DNA of 64,000 nt from Ailurus styani (taxonomy: Eukaryota; Chordata; Mammalia; Carnivora; Ailuridae), in contig LNAC01000039.1 in assembly GCA_002007465.1 (NCBI GenBank), forward strand, positions 2,946,975 to 3,010,974. The letters are read 5' to 3'. Under the pieces are notes generated by a model. That model did no database searches. It was not told the DNA's origin and saw only the letters and a list, made by a program, of their open reading frames with translations. Below are positions 21,935 to 32,225 of the stretch, one piece after another; position 1 is the stretch's first letter, and each line of letters begins with the position of its first letter. The translations under genes were made by a program, and so were the position numbers.

Positions 21935-22725
21935 AGGGTTGTTGAGCACAAACTATGTGCTCCTTGCATGGGGCTGCATTGACTAGAGTCTGGTCTGGCA
22001 AACCTGAAGGAAAACCAGTTTCCTTTAGGAATTCCCACTTTCCAGTCTCCCCTTCATCTCTGTTGCAAAGGTAAACAAGGACCTTAAGCATAGGAATTGC
22101 CTGAGAATCACAGGGAGTTACAAGGGATGAAAAGACATCATCCCTGTCCTTGGAGTTGCTGGACCCTAATAGGGAAGACATTATCCAAAATAAGTTAGCA
22201 GGAGCCACAGGGCATGGGACACTAACAACATATCGATAAGCATGAATATTCTACACACCTGAAAACAGGTTATGCTAGAAAGGACAAAGCCACATGGAGT
22301 TGATTTAGGAAACAGCCACGAAGAAAGTGATTATCGAGCCATATTTTTTTCAGTGCAGGAAGGGATATGATATGGCCGAACGAAAGAGAGGAGCTAAGAA
22401 AGGAGGAGACAGTGCCACAGGGGCTGACTGAGGGGGGAGGTGGGCATGGCGCAGATTTGCAGGGCGGCAGAGGAAGCCATGCTGGAGGGTCTGTGGAAAG
22501 ATGACAGCAGCTAGGTGTGGGGGAAGGGAGGCAGCTAATTGGTAGAGACCCTTGAGACCCATGATTAGGAGTTTTAATTTAATTCAAGAGGCAATTGGAG
22601 CTATTGTAGGCTTCTAAGAAGGGGAGTGATATGATCAAAATGATGCTTGAGGACAATGGTTCTTGCTGCTGTGAGCAGGGTGGATTAGATGAAGGAGACC
22701 CTCGGGCAGGGAGGCTGATCTGAGG
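21935..22725 (-). repeat. L2, antisense copy 1
   Basis: Reverse L2 landmarks: GGTTGTTGAGCACAAACTATG at the left (L2 3' end), CATCCCTGTCCTTGGAG, then GGGGAGTGATATGATCA toward the ORF2 end at the right. Confidence 0.65.
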
Positions 22726-22799
22726 CTTTTTCAGGAATCCAGGGTTATAGGCGCATGGCCTAGAACAGGCTCTGTGAATGGAGTGGAAGGACAGACACG

Positions 22800-23400
22800 C
22801 AATATGTTATGGAGGGTAAATATTTGTTCTTTATAGAACCAAACACTGGGGTAGGTGCTGGGATACCATGGGGAATAGGCACAGCAGTTGGGTTGGGGAG
22901 AGAGAATTAATAATATGGTGAGATAAATCCTATGATAACTGAAGCAAAGAAATATGAGAGTGCATGGCAGGAACAGCACCTGAGTTGTGGGGAGGGACAT
23001 AGGTGGTCAGGAAAGCCTTCCCTGAAGAAGTGGTGTTTAAACTGGGAGCTTAATGAAGAATCAGGCCTTAACAGTGAAAAATCACTGGGAGAATGTTCCA
23101 GGCAGGAAGCCCCAGGATGAAAGAGTAGGAGTGAGCCAGGAGGGAAAGGCAAGAATGGTTTCCCAAAAGATTCAAGAGAGCAAGCAGGGTGGAACCAGAC
23201 CAAGAAGGGCCTTGAGTCTTCCATATGGACTGTGAGCTTTATCCTAAGGGCAGTGAGAGGCCAGAAGAGAGGCATGGTTTGTTTTTCATTTTAGAAAAAT
23301 CTCTCTGGCTATGTTGTGGGAGAAAAGGATTAGGTGTGGTGGTAGTTAGGAGGAGAGGCTTGCCATAGTCTAAAGGGATAGATGATTAGGAAGTAGTGAT
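22800..23400 (-). repeat. L2, antisense copy 2
   Basis: A second reverse L2 begins at about 22800 (AATATTTGTTCTTTATAG). It passes through GGAAAGCCTTCCCTGAAGAAG and GAGAATGTTCCAGGCAGGAAG and reaches AATCTCTCTGGCTATGTTGTG. Confidence 0.8.
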
Positions 23401-23441
23401 GAGACAGCTAAATATTTAGGATGTAGCACTTATGGGATGCA

Positions 23442-23625
23442 GGGCGCCTGGGCGGCTCAGTCAGTTAAGCCTCCAACTCTTGATTTCAGGCTCAGGTCAG
23501 GTTCTCAGGATCATGAGATCCCACCCCATGTCGGGCTCTGCACTAGGCATGGAGCCTGCTGAAGATTCTTTTTTCTCCCTCTCTTTCTGTCCCTCCTGCT
23601 CACAGCATTTGTAAAATCCTCAAAA
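23442..23625 (+). repeat. CAN SINE, older copy
   Basis: Head GGGCGCCTGGGCGGCTCAG and core TCAGGATCATGAGATCCCA. It lacks a clean poly-A tail. Confidence 0.85.
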
Positions 23626-23730
23626 GAGTATTGCCTCAACAATGGAGAATGATTATTACCACTGAACTAAACACCATTCTAGTTTATTCTATAACCTCTT
23701 AAAAGCAAGGCCCAAAAGGATCATTCTTTA

Positions 23731-23911
23731 AAGATTTTTTTTTTTATTTGACACAGAGAGAGAGATTACAAGTAGGCAGAGAGACAGGGAGAGGAGGAAG
23801 CAGGCTCCCTGCTGAGCAGAGAGCCTGATGCGGGCCTCAATCCCAGGACGCTGAGATCATGACCCGAGCCGAAAGCAGAGGCTTTAACCCACTGAGCCAC
23901 CCAGGGGCCCT
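23731..23911 (-). repeat. CAN SINE in the 3' UTR relic of the ferritin pseudogene
   Basis: Minus-strand copy, head GGGCCCCTGGGTGGCTCAGTG. It follows only about 27 bases after the pseudogene stop and so cuts the copied 3' UTR. TTTAAAG on both sides may be the target duplication. Confidence 0.92.
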
Positions 23912-23938
23912 TTAAAGGCTGCTGGGCTCCAGAAGCTC

Positions 23939-24680
23939 TTAGTCATGCTGAGGGGTGAGCCTTTCAAAGAGATACTCACCCAGCCCAGCTTGGGGGCCAG
24001 CTACCCTGCAAAGGTTAGACAGGTGGTTGTCCATCTTCTTGATGAATTTCATCTCCTCATCCAGGAAGTGATTCTCTAGGAAGTCAGAGAGATGGGGGTC
24101 TTTGTGGGCAGAGCCCAGAGCATGCAGCTCTAAAAAGGCTTGGTTCAGGTTCTTCTCCAGACCCAGGGCAGCTCCCATGACATCCAGGGTTTTAGCCAAC
24201 TCATCTTAGGATGGCTTCTGCACAGCCTGGAAGAGGGCACTGCCGCCACCATGGTTTTGCATCTTCAAGAGATATTCAGTGTTATCTCGCTTCTCCTGAG
24301 CCAACTTGTAGAAGGAAGGGCCCATGCCCTCCAGAGCCACATCTTTGCAGTTGAAATGGAAGCCCAGAGAGAGGTGAGTGTAGGAGGCCCACACACACAT
24401 GTTGACCAGGTGGTTGACAGCAGCCTCCACCTCAGTGGAATGATTCTGACAAATCTAGGAGCTCATGGTTGATCTGTAATAAGAGGCTAAGCTCAAAATA
24501 GGGTAATGGCTGGTCCTGGAGGCAGAGTGTGGCTGAGAAGATGGTTTCAAATGTTACAACTAGAAAAAAGTTTGGTGGGTGGTTGGAGACTGGTGGAAGG
24601 AGCATCCTTGGATCTCTTCCATCCAAATACTGTTGAAGCAAGACACAGATCTCTGGGACGGCTGGGTGCACTGCCAGAAG
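23939..24680 (-). pseudogene. FTL (pseudogene): Processed pseudogene of ferritin light chain
   Basis: The minus strand from ATG (24466-24464) to TAA (23941-23939) is 528 bases, exactly the length of a 175-residue ferritin light chain plus stop. No indel and no intron is present. Recognisable segments are [69 protein letters not shown] and [10 protein letters not shown]. Two in-frame stops kill it: codon 4 is TAG where Gln is expected, and codon 87 is TAA where Glu is expected (KPS-stop-DEL). Upstream to about 24680 the copied 5' UTR is still alignable, including the iron-responsive element. This is an L1-mediated retrocopy, not a working ferritin. Ferritin light chain normally forms the iron-core nucleation subunit of the 24-mer cage. 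No promoter is visible. A SINE interrupts the 3' UTR, and another lies just upstream of the 5' end. Confidence 0.96.
24616..24645 (-). other. Relic iron-responsive element in the FTL pseudogene
   Basis: The minus strand reads TTGCTTCAACAGTATTTGGA within the copied 5' UTR. This corresponds to the ferritin IRE stem-loop. The hexaloop, CAGTAT (24632-24627), differs from the CAGUGN consensus at the fifth base, so binding by IRP proteins would be expected to be lost. It is a fossil only. Confidence 0.8.
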
Positions 24681-24704
24681 ATATTTTTAAAAGCTCAAAT
24701 CTAG

Positions 24705-24907
24705 GGACATCTGGGGGGGGCTCAGTCATTAAGCATCTACCTTCGGCTCAGGTCATGATCCTGATGTCCTGGGATCAAGCCCCATATTGGGCTCCCTGCT
24801 CAGCGGGGAGCCTGCTTCTCCCTCTTTAGCTCCCTCATGTTTGTGTTCCCTCTCTTGTTATCTCTCTCTGTTATAAATAAATAAAATCTTAAAAACAAAA
24901 CGAAACA
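24705..24907 (+). repeat. CAN SINE
   Basis: Head GGACATCTGGGGGGGCTCAG (diverged), a normal core and an A-rich tail. The target duplication AAATCTAG lies at 24697-24704 and 24908-24915. Confidence 0.92.
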
Positions 24908-24915
24908 AAATCTAG

Positions 24916-25660
24916 AGATTAAACCTACAATGTCTGAGATAAAATATACACTGGATGAGATTAATAGCAGATTAAACTTTACAAATTAGTGAGCATAAAG
25001 AAAATATTCAAAATGAAATACAGAGAGAAAAAATGTAAAATTAAACGAATTAAAGAAATGTAAAAATTAAACTCTGCATCAGTGATCTGTGGGACAACTT
25101 AAAGCAGCTTTGTATAAACATTCTATTAATATAAAATAATTAATATAGACATATTTACATAATATGAACACATTATATATTGCATTTATATTAAATATTA
25201 ATATAATGATTAACATATAACAATTCGAGCCTCCAAAGAAAGGGAAGGGGAACAGAAAAACATTTGGAGAAATAACAACTGAAATTTTTTCATAAATTGT
25301 TGAAAACTATGAGCCCAGGTCCAAGGAATTTAAAGACCCCAAGCACAAGAAACATAAAGAAAACTACTCCAAGGCACATCATAATCAAATTGCTTACAAT
25401 ACCTTAAAAGCAGGAAAGAAAAAAACACACATTGTTTAGAGAGAGGAACAATAAAAATGAGATCAGATTTTCATTGGCAGTAAAAGAGTGGAACAACAGT
25501 CTAAAAAAACAAAAACCTGTCAGCCCACAATTCTATACCCAGCAAAAATATCTTTCAGAAAACAAAGCAAAATAAAATGCTTTTAGACAGAGAAAAGCTG
25601 AAAGAATTCATTACTAGAAGAACTGCATGGCAAAGGACCCATTATTCTAGAACTAAGTTA
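24916..25660 (+). repeat. Old L1/HAL1-like ORF1-region fragment
   Basis: CACATCATAATCAAATTGC, CACAATTCTATACCCAGCA and AAAGCTGAAAGAATTCATTA with AGAAGAACTGCATGGCA are landmarks of the ORF1 part of old L1M/HAL1 elements, in sense. An AT-rich block at 25120-25220 interrupts it. Confidence 0.7.
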
Positions 25661-26255
25661 GACCCACTACAAGAGCAAGTACTTTATCTAATATGAGGCT
25701 TCTATCCTGGCTGGCAGAAATGTGAACTACTCCCAGCCCTGTGTGAACTTTGAGCATTTGATTATCCTACTGTTTTTAGAGTGGTTTATTTCCAGGCCCT
25801 GGGGAGTTTCCTCTTATATATGCTCAGATCAGTACTCAGCCAAAGACTCAAAGGAACTGCGTAGCTCTCTGGAGTTCACCTCCCTTGACTTTTGTATTCT
25901 ACACCTCAGATTCCCCAAACTTGGATCTCTGTCTTTCAACTCAGCAAGATCATCAGGCTCTGTTTAGTTTCTTTCTTCTTGCCCTACAGCCTAGAAATTG
26001 CCTCCAGACAATGAGCTATAGTACTGGTAAGTCTTCCCTTGTTTCTTTACCTTCTCTCAGGGATTACAATCTTGCATGACCTGTTGTCCAGTGTCTGGAC
26101 ACAGTTGTTTCAAATACGTTATCCGGTTTTCTAGTAGTTTATGGTAGAAGGGACATTCCTATAGCATTTAATCCTTCATAGACCACAACAAAAATCTTTC
26201 AGCTTAATTTTAACTCTTGCAATTGTCACTGTGCTCATTGTCTTTGGGTCCACTC
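25661..26255. other. Intergenic DNA, no gene seen
   Basis: I see no gene or well-supported repeat in this stretch. Confidence 0.35.
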
Positions 26256-26259
26256 CTTG

Positions 26260-27130
26260 CCAAGTAAAATGCAACTCCAATATACATGTATTGGAAATTT
26301 GAGAGAAAAGATATTTACTCTACCAGGAGTGGGACCTGCATGAATGAAGGGCAGGAGGAAAGCAGAGAGGTAAGTTAAGATGTTACCCAGGTTTCTGACT
26401 TGGGTGTTGAAGAGACAGTGGTGCCATTTAAACTACAGGAGTCGAACTGGGGCATGTTGACTTTGAAGATTTAATAGACAATGCTTGGATAAGAAATCTG
26501 GGCTGGGCTGGAAAACCACATTCCACTGTTATCATTGTACAGGAAACAGTTCGAACTTGGAAATAAATGCAATTGGAAAAGAGATTATCTAAAGGAAAAG
26601 ATAAACAGGCCAGGGGGAGAATTGTGAGTAATGGTGATATTTTGGAAGATAAGATAAAAACAAAGAGGCATACAAGAAAGAGACTGACAAACTATGGTAG
26701 AATTGGAAGAAAATTTGGAAGAGAGAGAAAAAGAATGATCAGTCCTGTGAATGGAACAAAGATAGTACTGAAAATTGATCATTTGCCCTGGCAGTTATTA
26801 GTTCAGTGGTCCTTGCAAGAGAAAAGTCAGGATATGATGCCAGGCTGGAGCAAGCTTAAGAGTGAAGAGATAGAGAAAGTGAAGATGATGAAAGCTGGTG
26901 ACTGAAAATTGGAGGAGAAGGGAAGGAAGGAGATATAGTCACAGCTGTGGGCAATGGAAGATCTCAGAAAAACTAAACATAGTTTTTCTTTGTACTTTTT
27001 AATTAAAGAAAAATGGAGTTGTTCACAGCACAAGGGAGAAGTTTGAAGGAATTGGAGAGAAAGAGGATGCATGATGAAGGGAAGTCCCACAGGAGACCAA
27101 AGGAGGAAGAAATCAAGCACTCAAGGAGCC
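26260..27130 (-). repeat. L2 reverse-transcriptase region, antisense
   Basis: Diverged reverse complement of L2 ORF2. Markers are the GTTACCCAGGTTTCTGAC, CATGTTGACTTTGAAGA and CTGGGCTGGGCTGG stretches, then a purine-rich run. The 112-codon frame at 26567-26905 falls in this and is a chance frame. Confidence 0.55.
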
Positions 27131-27499
27131 TGGTGATAACTGCTTCCCATACAGTGAAACAATATTTTGTAAGGAAAGTAATCATGGATATTTTCTCTTC
27201 CCTACCCTTCCTGCAACACTTTCCCTACTCTCCAAAAAATATGCACGATTTATATACTCTGTAAGTTTGGATGGTTACACATCAGGTCTCCTGAAGGCAG
27301 AATGGCTTCTACAACCAAGTGCAGGACCCAGCTCTCCCATGTTGTCCCTTTGTGGTTGCTGGCTAGGTTGGACATGGGATAAAAATCCAGTTATCTGTTG
27401 TGAGTCAAGAAGTGTTCTGAGACCTGTTTGTGTATAATGTCTTCCACCAAGGAAAGTCTCATGAGCGCAGTCATTCACTGATTATTCTTTGGGCCTTGG

Positions 27500-27860
27500 A
27501 CACTGCTACTGAGAAGAAAGTTCCTGCTCTTGAGGAGTCTACCACCCAGGTGAGGAAGAGACAGACACACTCAAGACACTAAACTGATGACACTAACCAT
27601 GGGCAGTGAACAGCGCACAATATGGACTCTCTGGACGGAAGAGAATCTCAAAAAGTGTAGGTGGGTTGGGAAAGGCTTCTCAGAGAGGCAGGGTTTGAGC
27701 TGGTTCCTGGAAAGGGCTTTGCAGACAGGGACTTCATGTGAACAAATGCATAGAGTTTGCATTCTGTTTTGTGTTAAATGTGGTGCATTTAAAAGGCAGC
27801 CATGCATCCTGTCTGACCATGGCTGAGGGTCCAGAAGTGGGAGGAAGTCATGCTGGAACC
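27500..27860 (-). repeat. L2 3' part, antisense
   Basis: TTCCTGCTCTTGAGGAGTCT, AGGCTTCTCAGAGAGGCAG and TTTGAGCTGGTTCCTGG are the reverse of L2 3' sequence. Confidence 0.65.
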
Positions 27861-28139
27861 AGGATTGGGCCATTTCTCAAGATGGCAGAAGACCAGGCTG
27901 ACACCAGTGACTAAAAGCACCTATACTCCTAACTGACACCAATAGCTCAAAACCATGAATTGGATAAGTGTTGTCCAGTGCCTACTAGAAAGAAACCACT
28001 AAGTGATGTTTTTCTGAAGTTATCTAAATTCGCTCACAGAGGCAAGAATCGGGGTTTAAGGAAAATGAAATCCTTTAAAAATGGACATTTTAGAGGCTTT
28101 TATTTTTTGTGTCAAATTGTCGCTGGGATGAAAAAATTG

Positions 28140-28285
28140 GGGGGAATGAAAGAAGTGGTCTGTGTCTTGATTGTGGTGTTTATATGGGAGAAAACATTTG
28201 TCCAAACCCGTTGAATTGCACACTTAAATGGGTGTGTTTTATTGTGTGTGAAGTATACCTCAAAAAAGTTTATTTTTAAAAAGCA
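28140..28285 (+). repeat. L1 3' end fragment
   Basis: GAATTGCACACTTAAATGGG followed by TGTGAAGTATACCTCAAAAA is the sense 3' end of an old L1. Confidence 0.7.
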
Positions 28286-28289
28286 AATT

Positions 28290-28754
28290 GTACAATAAAA
28301 AATATCAGAGTGAATCTATAAATACAGACATACGTGTAATCCATACATGCAAATGTGCATCACTGCCCTTGGAGTTCCTTCCTTTCAGTTGAGCAACACC
28401 ATTTTGGAAACAGTTTAGGACCTTCGGGGAGTAAGCAGGAAAAGAAAAAGATTTTGAGTTACAAAGTGAGTAGAAACAAAAATTTCCAATTAACTATTAT
28501 GATTATTAACCACCCAGCATGGGTTTCCACAATTAATGATCCCAGAGGTTTTTATGACTTTCATTTTTCTTTTGCCCTTAAACATGTTCTTCTAGAAGCC
28601 AATCATGGGAATGCATTGTAAGGGGTGAGAAGCATAACTTACTGGGTACAATCACCTCCCTAGGTGTTGTATTAGGGGCACAGATACACTGAAACTAGCA
28701 TTTCAGAAGCTCTCTTTTCCAGTCTATTAAGCACTTGTGTTTGCTGTATTATTT
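28290..28754. other. Intergenic DNA, no gene seen
   Basis: Nothing recognisable was found in this stretch. Confidence 0.35.
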
Positions 28755-28770
28755 AAGAATATTCAATTCT

Positions 28771-28991
28771 GGGATGCTTGGGTGGCTCAGTCAGTAAAGC
28801 ATCTGCCTTCGGCTCATGTCATGATCCCAAAATTCTGGGGTCACGTCCTGTGTCGGGTTTCCTGGTCAGCAGGTAATCGGCTTCTCCCTCTCTCTCTGCC
28901 ACTCCGCTCCCCCCCATGCTTGTTCTCCCTCACTTTCTCTCTGTCTCCCTCACATTCTCATTTTCTCTCAAATAAATAAAATCTTTTTAAA
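28771..28991 (+). repeat. CAN SINE
   Basis: Head GGGATGCTTGGGTGGCTCAG and a tail AAATAAATAAAATC. Target repeats AAGAATATTCAATTCT (28755-28770) and AAGAATATCGAATTCT (28992-29007) differ at two bases. Confidence 0.94.
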
Positions 28992-29409
28992 AAGAATATC
29001 GAATTCTGCTATAAAAGAAAGTAAAACACCTAAGATAGATCAAACTCATGAGAATGGATCAGCATAGATAGAAAGTAAATGAGCTTATGAGAGCTAGAAC
29101 TCCTAGGATCTGTTAAATGTGGATGAGTGAGCAAATAGACTATGAAACATAGCTAGAATGTGAAAGATGTACTCAGTATTAGGTAGTAAGTAAATTGGTA
29201 ACCCGTAAAATATGCTGTATGTTTAAAAGGACAGAACAAGAGTGTTACTTATAGACGAAAAGGATGGAAAGACATATATCATGGAGTATGGGTTATACTA
29301 CATGAAGGCCGATAGTTACAAAATCAACCACCTTCCAGTGATCTCGGTTTTATTCTTTATGGCCTCATGGATGCTCTGCCGCAGAAATGCAAATAAAACA
29401 CATAGCTGT

Positions 29410-29609
29410 GGGCCGCCTGGCTGGTTCAATCATTAAGTGTCTGCCTTTGTCTCAGGTCATGATCTCAGGGTCCTGGGATGGAGCCTTGCATCGGGCTCCC
29501 TGCTCAGCGGGAACCCTGCTTCTCCCTCTCCCACTCCCTCTGCTTGTGTTCCCTCGCTTGGTGTGTCTCTCTCTATCAAATAAACAAATAAAATCTTGGG
29601 GGGAAAAAA
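29410..29609 (+). repeat. CAN SINE
   Basis: Head GGGCCGCCTGGCTGGTTCAA and core TCAGGTCATGATCTCAGGG. Target duplication ACATAGCTGT lies at 29400-29409 and 29610-29619. Confidence 0.94.
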
Positions 29610-29619
29610 ACATAGCTGT

Positions 29620-30685
29620 TCAGCACACTAATTGGCAAGCTACAGGTCTGTGCAGACCTACTTGCCCTGGGTATTTCCCATAAAGCAAGTGTGTGGTAGT
29701 TTCAGGCACCTTCTTTCTGCTGACCCATTCCGTGCTGTTTGCCCCCATCTCACCCCATCTCTGTCCCCCTGCTTCCCATCTTGTGTTTTAAATAGATTCA
29801 ATACATCTTTTTATTTAATTGGGTCCATGAGTCTTTCTGTTCCAAGACCTGTGAGAAAGCTTTCCTGGGTCTGAACTTGAAGGTTGTCATCCCTTGCAAT
29901 GGGGCCTGATTTGGGGGACAGTTAAAGCATTCCTAAGTCCATATTTAAGTGCAAATGAAATTTATTCCTGCGTTTCCAAACCAAATCAGTGCTTATTCAT
30001 CAAGTCACTTCATCCCAAGCCCTGCCAAGTAGCATGAGTGGTAATGCGGTTAAGGGAGCCGAAAGGGGAGGGGGACACCCAAACATTACGTGCAAGGGCA
30101 GGGGTGGAGATGGAGGGATTTAGAGGGAGAGGTACATACCTCCACGATTCCTGTTCATTCACTGAGTTAATAAACACTAAATGAAGCCCCACCTCGTTTC
30201 ACTCACAGTGGTAGGGTTGGAGTGATAAATACAGTAGGATCCCACCCCCTGGGAGCATGCTTCCTCCAGGAGGCCCCAGATGCAAGAAATCTGAATAAGG
30301 AAGCTAAGTGCAAAAGAGGTATTAATAAAGAGCCCTGGGAAAGACAGCTGGGTGGGAATGCACCTGCTTAGGGATATGTGCGTGCGTGCGCGTGCATGTG
30401 TGTGTGTTTAAAAGAAAGCAGACCTCACAGAAGATGCATCATTTTAGAGGTCTTAAAGGAGGAGTTGGAGTTTGCCTGGTGGACAGATGTCCACACTTTG
30501 GCAGCCCAGTAGGAGGAATTAGCCCAGGCTTCTGAAAGAATGTGAGTGGGGAACCTGGAGGGGCTAGGTGGGAATGGAGCACAGAACACAGAAAGAGGGA
30601 GGCAGGTGACACCACTGAGAGGTGGGCCAAAGAGAGTCCTAGAATGGAAAACCATTGTCTTCACCTAAGCCATGCTTCCGGTGGC
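29620..30685. other. Intergenic DNA with a short alternating simple repeat
   Basis: No gene was seen. A TGCG/TG alternating tract lies at 30378-30409. The segment at 29760-29900 has AATACATCTTTTTATTTAATT and might be an old LTR end, but I cannot support it further. Confidence 0.35.
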
Positions 30686-30689
30686 TCAA

Positions 30690-31735
30690 AATAAATAACA
30701 ACATTTTAACACTTGCAGTCCCCTTTGATTCCTCTCTCCCTGTCCTTCTCTCTCTCCTTCCATCCATACCACCAGCAAGTCCTCCTTTTGGCTCTACCTT
30801 CAGAAACATCCAGTGCAGCCCCTTCTCACCACCCACAGGATCCACCTTGGTCCAAGTGGCCGCCATCTCTCGGTCAGATTGTGGCAATAAGCCTCTGACC
30901 AGGTGTCCCTACTTCTATCCGTACCCAGTGCTCCCCAGTACCCCACACAACACAGCAGATGGGGAGCTTGTACAAACTGAAGTTAAATTGGCGGGGTGCG
31001 TGGGTAGCTCAGTCAGTTAAGCTTCTGCCTTCTGCTCAGGTCATGATCCCAGAATCGAGCCCCAAATCCCAACTCCCTGTTCAGAGGGGAGTCTGCTTCT
31101 CCCCCTCCGCCCTGCTCATGCTCTCTCTTTGGCTATCTCTTTTTCTCTCTCAAATAAATAAATAAAATCTTTAAAAAAAAACACTGAAGTTAAATCAAAC
31201 CCCTCTGCTGACAATGCTTCAAAGCTCTCCTTCTCACTCAGAGTAAAACCCAAAGTCCTCCAAACCCCCACCAAGGCCCAGCATTATCTACCGGCTGACC
31301 TCCTTCTTCAGCCTGTTCTGTTCAACCACCCTGGCAGGCCTCTTGCCACCAGAAGACCTCTTTCCCGGTGTCCTTCCTTCCCAGTGTCCCCTCCGCCTGG
31401 AGAGCTCTTCCCTGAGGTTCCCACTCGGCTTGCTCCCTCCCTTCGCCAGTCCCCCTCAGAGTCACCTTCAAGCCTTTTCTGACTGACCCAGGAAAGCTCC
31501 TTCCCATCCCTCATTCCAGTCCCTGTCCCTTGTTCTCCTCCTGTAGCCCTTGTCACCATGTGACATACAGTATTCTTGTTCAGTACTGTGTATCTCCCCC
31601 CAAGAGTGCGAGCTCGCCAAGCACAGGATTTCAGAGGGTTTTGTTCACTGCTGAACTCCCAGCTCCCAGCTCAGTGCATGGCACACAGTACACACTCCGT
31701 AAGTGTCTGGGGGGATGAATGACTGAAGGAAGACC
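30690..31735 (+). repeat. Long L2 (ORF2 end to 3' end), split by a SINE
   Basis: Sense L2 with its order intact: TCCTCCTTTTGGCTCTACC, TGGTCCAAGTGGCCGCCATC, TCAGATTGTGGCAATAAGCC, then after the SINE CAAAGTCCTCCAAACC, CTCAGAGTCACCTTCAAGCC and the 3' end CAGTACACACTCCGTAAGTG. It is the best preserved L2 in the window. Confidence 0.85.
30989..31182 (+). repeat. CAN SINE inside the L2
   Basis: Head GGGGTGCGTGGGTAGCTCAG. Perfect 13-base target duplication ACTGAAGTTAAAT lies at 30976-30988 and 31183-31195. Confidence 0.95.
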
Positions 31736-31989
31736 AGTGGAAGGACTGAGAGCAGAGGAGTGACGGTATGCATATCTTAGATCCATCTCAAGGAGGCTGA
31801 GACAGGCAAGAAGTATTGCCTGTACGGTCTTGCCACAGAAAAGGACTAGATTTTAGAGGCAGTTATAAAAACAGCAGAGATCAAAAGAGAGTTTACAGAC
31901 TGACCGACTGATACGAGAGCAAGCCATAAAGAATAAATTCAAACAGACCCAGCAAACAGTATTTGCTCTAGGCAAGGAATCACTGGAGG

Positions 31990-32225
31990 GAGGATGAGGG
32001 GGTGCTCGGGACAGACTGTGTGCCGAGGGGGTGAAGGTCAGTGAGTCAAGGGCACGAGAGAAGTTTGGTGCATATGCTGGGAAAGCAGAAGAGGAAAATG
32101 TTTGGTTTCCGTCAGTGAAGGAAACTGGAAATGTCATGGAGGAGGGAGTATTTAAACTGGGTCTTGAAAAATGGGTGGAATCTCAAAGGCAAAGACTGGA
32201 AACAGGCAGTGATATGATAGGTGTG
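31990..32225 (-). repeat. L2 fragment, antisense
   Basis: TTTAAACTGGGTCTTGAAAA and GGCAGTGATATGATAG suggest a reverse L2 3' part, strongly diverged. Confidence 0.4.

Noticed and set aside
26567..26905. 112-codon Lys-rich frame
   Set aside because: It lies in an antisense, purine-rich L2 region, and the composition explains the open frame.
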